From assembly GCF_024494595.1 (NCBI RefSeq), contig NZ_JANHDI010000012.1, positions 62,001 through 126,000 of the forward strand: a stretch of DNA of 64,000 nt, given 5' to 3'. The translations under genes and the position numbers were made by a program. Every line of letters begins with the position of its first letter. Positions within the stretch are counted from its first letter, which is position 1. This document shows positions 59,563 to 64,000 of the stretch, piece by piece. Under the pieces are notes generated by a model, which worked only from the letters and a program-made list of their open reading frames with translations, was not told where the DNA came from and did no database searches. This DNA comes from Halobellus rarus (GTDB taxonomy: Archaea; Halobacteriota; Halobacteria; Halobacteriales; Haloferacaceae).

Positions 59563-61290
59563 ATGACCCCCGATAGCTCGCCCTCTTCGGATGTCCCGGA
59601 CCGCCAGTGGTGGAAGGAAGCGATTGTCTACCAGGTGTACCCGCGGAGCTTCAACGACAGCGACGGCGACGGCGTCGGCGACATCCCGGGGATCACGGCG
59701 AAGGCCGAGTACTTCGACTCCCTCGGCGTCGACGTCGTCTGGCTCTGTCCCGTCTACGAGTCCCCCCAGGCGGACAACGGCTACGACGTCAGCGACTACC
59801 GATCGATCGCCGCGGAGTTCGGCACGATCGAGGACTGGGAGCACCTCTTAGCGGAGTTACACGACCGCGACATCCGACTCCTGATGGATCTCGTGGTCAA
59901 CCACACTTCCGACGAACACGAGTGGTTCGAGAAGTCCCGCCGGCGCGAGGCCGGCTACGAGGACTACTACTACTGGCGCGACGGCGGAATCGGCGAGAAC
60001 GGCGATCCCGTCCCGCCGAACAACTGGGGGTCGTTTATGGGTGGGTCGGCCTGGACGTACGACGACGAACGCGAGCAGTGGTACCTCCACCTCTTCGACG
60101 AGAAGCAGCCCGATCTCAACTGGCGCAATCCCGACGTCCGAGAGGAGGTCGCCTCGCTCGTGGAGTGGTGGTTAGAGCGGGGCATCGACGGATTCCGAGT
60201 CGACGCGATCAACTACATCTCGAAGCCCGAGGGACTTCCCGACGGGGAGTCCGATCGCGAACCCACCGGCATCGAGGTGTTCAGCCACGGACCGAGGATC
60301 CACGAGTACCTCCGAGAACTGTACGAGCGGACCTTCGCGAACTACGACGTGATGACCGTCGCGGAGATGGCCGACACGACCGTCGACCGCGCCGGCGAGT
60401 ACCTCGGAGAGGACGGCGACGGCCTGAATATGATCCTCCACTTCGAGCACATGGACGTCGACGTCAGCCCGCGCGGGCGGTTCGATCCGTCGGAGTGGGG
60501 CGAGTGGAGCCTCGTCGAGTTCAAAGAGATACTGAGCCGCTGGCAGACGGGACTCGGCGACGACTGGAACGCCCAGTACCTCGGCAACCACGACCAGCCC
60601 CGAATCGTCTCGCGGTTCGGCGACGACGAGGCCTATCGCGTCGAGAGCGCGAAACTGCTCGCGACCTTCCTCCTGACGACCCGCGGGACGCCGTTCGTCT
60701 ACCAGGGCGAGGAGATCGGGATGACGAACGAGGAGTTCGAGCGCCTCGCGGACCTCGACGATCCGATGACGATCGGTGCCGTCGAGGACGCCGCCGCCGC
60801 CGGCCGCGCCGGCTCCTTCGATGAACTTCGGGAGTTCGTCAACTACGTGAGCCGGGATCACGCCCGGACGCCGATGCAGTGGTCCGACGACGAGCACGCG
60901 GGATTCACGACCGGGACGCCGTGGTTCGACGTCAACGCGAACTACCCGGAGATCAACGTCGAGGCGGCGCGCGCCGACGGGGACTCGATCTGGCACCACT
61001 ACCGGCGGCTCATCGACCTCCGGCACCGAGAGGACGTACTCGTCTACGGGGAGTACGAACTCCTACTCCCCGAGGACGAACAGCTCTACGCGTACACCCG
61101 GACGCTCGGCGACGAGCGACTCCTGATCGTGCTCAACTGGTCGCCCGAGCCCGCCTCGCTCGATCCGGACGAGACGGACGCCGATCTCGGACTCGCGAAC
61201 GCGACGACGCTTCTCTCGAACTACGATCCGGACGCGACTCCCGTCGGCAGAGCGTTCCGACCCTACGAGGCAGTCGTCTTCCGACTCTGA
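59563..61290 (+). CDS. Alpha-glucosidase (glycoside hydrolase family 13)
   Basis: The enzyme cleaves alpha-1,4 or alpha-1,6 glucosidic bonds. The 575 residues contain the full GH13 set: KEAIVYQVYPRSFNDSDGDG, LMDLVVNHTSDEHEWF, GFRVDAINYI (nucleophile Asp214), MTVAEMADT (acid/base Glu268) and YLGNHDQPRIVSRF (Asp344). RTPMQWSDDEHAGFTTG and the C-terminal beta domain follow. The oligo-1,6-glucosidase/trehalulose-type GH13 branch fits best. There is no signal peptide, so it is cytoplasmic, and the tight acid content is typical of halophiles. The ATG at 59563 is used (GTG at 59554 also in frame). Confidence 0.95.
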   Translation: MTPDSSPSSDVPDRQWWKEAIVYQVYPRSFNDSDGDGVGDIPGITAKAEYFDSLGVDVVWLCPVYESPQADNGYDVSDYRSIAAEFGTIEDWEHLLAELHDRDIRLLMDLVVNHTSDEHEWFEKSRRREAGYEDYYYWRDGGIGENGDPVPPNNWGSFMGGSAWTYDDEREQWYLHLFDEKQPDLNWRNPDVREEVASLVEWWLERGIDGFRVDAINYISKPEGLPDGESDREPTGIEVFSHGPRIHEYLRELYERTFANYDVMTVAEMADTTVDRAGEYLGEDGDGLNMILHFEHMDVDVSPRGRFDPSEWGEWSLVEFKEILSRWQTGLGDDWNAQYLGNHDQPRIVSRFGDDEAYRVESAKLLATFLLTTRGTPFVYQGEEIGMTNEEFERLADLDDPMTIGAVEDAAAAGRAGSFDELREFVNYVSRDHARTPMQWSDDEHAGFTTGTPWFDVNANYPEINVEAARADGDSIWHHYRRLIDLRHREDVLVYGEYELLLPEDEQLYAYTRTLGDERLLIVLNWSPEPASLDPDETDADLGLANATTLLSNYDPDATPVGRAFRPYEAVVFRL

Positions 61291-61325
61291 CGTTCGAGGA
61301 GACCGACACGCGGCCCGACCCGACG

Positions 61326-62393
61326 CTACTGCAGTCGGTACCGCAGCAGCGCCGCGATGCCGCCGAGATTCCGCAGCTGCTGGCCGGGGTCGAACTCCCC
61401 GGAGAAGACAGTCACCTCGCCGCCCTGACGCTCGACCGTCTGGATGACCTCGTTGACGTCGACGTCCCAGTCGCCGTCGCCCTGCCGCTCCTGTCGCAGT
61501 CGGTCGTCGACGACGAGCAGGGTCTCGACGGCTCCGAACTCCGCGGCCTCGGCGACCTCGTCGATTCCGTAGGCGACCTTCTCCCCCGTCGCGATTCCCT
61601 CCATCAGGTCGTCGAGGAGCGACGCCTCCTTCGAGATGCGCGTCTGCGTCTGCACCTCGTCGACCGCGCCGCGTTTCAACACCTCGTGGACCCCGCGGTC
61701 GCCGACGGCCGCCGTGTCGACGACGGTGAGCAGGTCCGCGACCTCGGCGTGGTTCTCCGCGATGTAGTCGCGGGCGTCCTGCTTCGTGAACCCCGGCCCC
61801 GCGAGGATGATCGCGTCCACGTCCATCCGGGAGAGCGCCTTTCCGAGCTCGGCGAAGAGCTCCGATCGGGGACGCGCGTACTCGCCTTTCCCCGTCGGCG
61901 CGGTGAAGGAAAACCGCTCTTCGGTCCCGTACTGTGCAACCGTGTGGATATGGGCCTCGCCCTCCTCGACGGTGGCGATAGCGACGTCTGCGTTCTCGGC
62001 GGCCTCCTCGGCCGCTTCGATCCGCTCGACCTGATCGGGTTTGAAGTGCTTCTCGATGGTCACCTCGTCGTGCTCCTCGACGTTTATCGTGTGGTGGTGG
62101 CCGAGTTGGTCCTCCCGCGAGCAGTCGACGATCTCGCCGCCGACGCGCAGGCGGTTCGCGAAGCGCGCGAACTCGACGTCGTCGACCTCGATGGTCACGA
62201 AGAGGTGCTCGCGCTGGCCGCCGGTGTCGCGGAGCTGTTCGTCGTCGCGCTGGATCCGCCGCGTCGTGTCGCCGGAGACGAGGTCCCCCGATTCGAGGAC
62301 GTGCGAGAGATGCCACAGGTCGTCGACGTTCTCGGGGACGAGTGTCATCCGCTCGCGACCCTCCTCGCCGTGGCCGCGACTCGAAATTCGCAT
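61326..62393 (-). CDS. pelA: Pelota-type mRNA surveillance factor
   Basis: The 355-residue protein is the archaeal Dom34/Pelota that rescues stalled ribosomes with aEF1-alpha-like partners. The visible elements are [60 protein letters not shown] and [20 protein letters not shown]. It also has [20 protein letters not shown] and [20 protein letters not shown] in the eRF1-like domains. The length matches the family, and it lacks the GGQ motif as expected. It is convergent with the alpha-glucosidase gene. Confidence 0.97.
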   Translation of the reverse strand: MRISSRGHGEEGRERMTLVPENVDDLWHLSHVLESGDLVSGDTTRRIQRDDEQLRDTGGQREHLFVTIEVDDVEFARFANRLRVGGEIVDCSREDQLGHHHTINVEEHDEVTIEKHFKPDQVERIEAAEEAAENADVAIATVEEGEAHIHTVAQYGTEERFSFTAPTGKGEYARPRSELFAELGKALSRMDVDAIILAGPGFTKQDARDYIAENHAEVADLLTVVDTAAVGDRGVHEVLKRGAVDEVQTQTRISKEASLLDDLMEGIATGEKVAYGIDEVAEAAEFGAVETLLVVDDRLRQERQGDGDWDVDVNEVIQTVERQGGEVTVFSGEFDPGQQLRNLGGIAALLRYRLQ

Positions 62394-62546
62394 ACCCGAC
62401 TCTCCGAGGTCCGGGGCCTAAACATCCACCTTTTTCCACGGAGGGGTCCTGAGGACCTCTCCGAGCAAAAACCTGGAGGGAAAAACCGCTCGCCCCGCTC
62501 GCGGACGCTCACTGAATCGGTTCTTCGCACACCCTCCAAACGGGTG

Positions 62547-62555
62547 TTTTTTATG
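62547..62555 (+). promoter_or_regulatory. TATA box of the DUF3592 gene
   Basis: TTTTTTATG is centred 28 nt upstream of the GTG at 62579 and supports a leaderless start there. Confidence 0.55.
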
Positions 62556-62578
62556 ACATCGGCCGATCACCGTCTCTC

Positions 62579-63064
62579 GTGGCCCTGAATCTCTCCATCG
62601 GTAGCGACGGACCCGACTCCCCACGTATCGCCCTCCTGATGATCGTCGTCGGCGTCGTCGTCGCCGGCTACGGCGGCTACGACTACACCCAGCAGTCTGA
62701 CGCCGTCGAGAACGCCGTCGAGGTCGGCGCGACGGTCGTCGAGACAGGTATCGAAGAGTCCTCCTCGCGCCGCGGCGGAACCGAGTACCGCCCCGCGGTC
62801 GAGTTCGAGTACCGGTACGACGGTGCGAACTACACCGGAACCGACGTGTACCCGGCGTCGACGCAGTCCAACTTCGACACGGAGGACGCGGCGCGGTCCG
62901 TCCTCGACGGGTACGGCGAGGGCGAGCGAGTGACGGCGTACGTGGACCCGAGCGCGCCCTCGGAGGGCTTTCTCAAAGCCCAGGAGTCGAACGCGCCGAT
63001 GAAGGTGGCCGGACTGGGCGTGCTGTTCGCGCTCTTCGGCGTCGTGTCGGTGCTCAGGTCGTGA
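62579..63064 (+). CDS. DUF3592-family membrane protein
   Basis: The 161-residue protein has two membrane segments, PRIALLMIVVGVVVAGYGGY at the N-terminus and MKVAGLGVLFALFGVVSVLR at the C-terminus. Between them is a beta-rich extracytoplasmic domain (YRPAVEFEYRYDGANYTGTD, GYGEGERVTAYVDPSAPSEG) characteristic of DUF3592. It starts with GTG at 62579 behind a good TATA box. The function is unknown. Confidence 0.9.
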   Translation: MALNLSIGSDGPDSPRIALLMIVVGVVVAGYGGYDYTQQSDAVENAVEVGATVVETGIEESSSRRGGTEYRPAVEFEYRYDGANYTGTDVYPASTQSNFDTEDAARSVLDGYGEGERVTAYVDPSAPSEGFLKAQESNAPMKVAGLGVLFALFGVVSVLRS

Positions 63065-63077
63065 CGACCGCGCCCGA

Positions 63078-63776
63078 TCAGTACGTCGTCGCCGCGGCAC
63101 CGCCGCGTTTGCCGGCGAGGCCGTCGGCGAACCCGCGTCCGAACAGGTAGTACGTCACCACCTGAACGTAGAACAGGCCGAAGATGCCGACGACGACGAC
63201 GCTGAGGAGGCTCGCGATCGACCCGAGAACGAGGCCGACGGCGACCGCGAGCACCCACGCGGTGAGGTACTCCGTCGTCGCCACGCCGTCGATTATCGTC
63301 GAGACGTCGAACGCCGCGGCGATGGAGTCCTCGCGGGCGAAGTTCGCGAACATTCCCGGCGCGACGTAGCCGACCGCCAGCACGACGGCGATAAACAGGA
63401 GGAACCCGAGAACGCCGACGGCGGCGAAGATTCCGCCGGCACCCGCGCCGGGGTCCGCCGCGGGCCCGCCGCCCGAGAGGAGCGACCCGGCACCGAAGAT
63501 GGCGGCGACGACGAACATCGCCACGAGGACGACGAGCGAGACGAGCAGGTTCACCGCGAACAGTTTCAGACCGTCGACGAGCAGGTCTCCCCAGTCGGAG
63601 AACGTCGGAGCCTCCGGGTCGCCGCTGGACGAACCGCGGAGGATACGTACGTAGTATCCCTGGAGGAAGAATATCGGGATCACGAACACCGTGAGCAGAC
63701 TCAGGAGGCCGCCGACGAGGATCGTTCGGAGCCAACTATCACCGTTCAGCGGGTAGGACAGGGCATCTGATAGCAT
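63078..63776 (-). CDS. DUF4013-family membrane protein
   Basis: The 232-residue protein begins LSDALSYPLNGDSWLRTILV, GGLLSLLTVFVIPIFFLQGY and YVRILRGSSSGDPEAPTFSD, then WGDLLVDGLKLFAVNLLVSL, the diagnostic N-terminal half of DUF4013. Further helices are Gly/Ala/Val-rich, ending VVTYYLFGRGFADGLAG. There are about six membrane segments. The ATG at 63776 fits the family. It is convergent with DUF3592 across 13 bases. The function is unknown. Confidence 0.9.
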   Translation of the reverse strand: MLSDALSYPLNGDSWLRTILVGGLLSLLTVFVIPIFFLQGYYVRILRGSSSGDPEAPTFSDWGDLLVDGLKLFAVNLLVSLVVLVAMFVVAAIFGAGSLLSGGGPAADPGAGAGGIFAAVGVLGFLLFIAVVLAVGYVAPGMFANFAREDSIAAAFDVSTIIDGVATTEYLTAWVLAVAVGLVLGSIASLLSVVVVGIFGLFYVQVVTYYLFGRGFADGLAGKRGGAAATTY

Positions 63777-64000
63777 CGGCTCGGACCTCACGACGCAAAC
63801 AAGTAATTCTTGCGCCTACCCGACGTCAAATCGGCCGACTCCGACGACGTTGTCAGGGATGATAGCCCCGTCTGCACGCCGACTCGCTCTGTCTGCACAT
63901 CTGCGACTAGTGCCGCGACTCCGGTCGAAAGTAGCGTGGAATACGTATAGCCGACAGTATCACACCGCGGGCGACTCGCCCATCGCGTCGTCGTGCTCGC
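63777..64000. other. Gene-free end of window
   Basis: Upstream region of the DUF4013 gene. The region is mixed GC with several AT-rich words (GAATACGTATAGCC near 63940). No ORF with coding character is visible before the window ends. Confidence 0.4.

Overview
The window is a gene-dense, GC-rich chromosomal segment of a halophilic archaeon (class Halobacteria); no genus is claimed. The evidence is consistent: acidic proteins rich in Asp and Glu, archaeal TATA boxes about 27 nt upstream of start codons (leaderless transcripts), archaeal informational proteins (Pelota, FEN1, a RecJ-like DHH protein, RtcB, Elp3), archaeal pterin genes (mptE and a dihydropteroate synthase), form III RuBisCO with ribose-1,5-bisphosphate isomerase, and several Bat-type, HalOD1 and other haloarchaeal domains of unknown function.

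Layout. 1-3.7 kb: RuBisCO and R15P isomerase (AMP/nucleoside salvage), a membrane protein and thioredoxin. 3.7-5.5 kb: an AT-richer patch with three small regulatory-type genes. 5.6-11 kb: a regulator and membrane-protein pair, a zinc deacylase, a glycerol kinase operon with a putative membrane facilitator, and a macro-domain protein. 11-15.7 kb: an inositol-phosphatase-family enzyme, a broken DUF2071 gene, an MscS channel overlapping an ATPase-like gene with a degenerate P-loop, and 0.9 kb without a clear gene. 15.7-19 kb: a Bat-type regulator divergent from a rhodanese/metallo-beta-lactamase protein and an MFS carrier, probably a sulfur module. 19-23.2 kb: decayed gene fragments around an intact MFS exporter and an orphan gene. 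23.5-27.4 kb: a large vWA/zinc protein divergent from an AAA ATPase. 27.5-30 kb: 2-oxoacid dehydrogenase E1 alpha, E1 beta and a free-standing lipoyl domain.

30-64 kb is mostly conserved haloarchaeal core: thymidine kinase, Yip1 protein, RecJ-like protein, Elp3, a SLC13/TrkA-C permease, a cold-shock protein, superoxide dismutase, photolyase, mptE and folP, a HAD phosphatase, RtcB, PadR regulator, AI-2E-type permease, FEN1, an alpha-glucosidase, Pelota and small membrane proteins or lipoproteins. Points that stand out are a candidate structured RNA at 49.9-50.05 kb with its own TATA box, a duplicated leader that creates a 10-codon ORF overlapping the mptE start, several short tandem repeats, two paired operator-like palindromes in the decayed region, and the vWA/ATPase locus. 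No rRNA, tRNA, CRISPR array or intact insertion sequence was seen.
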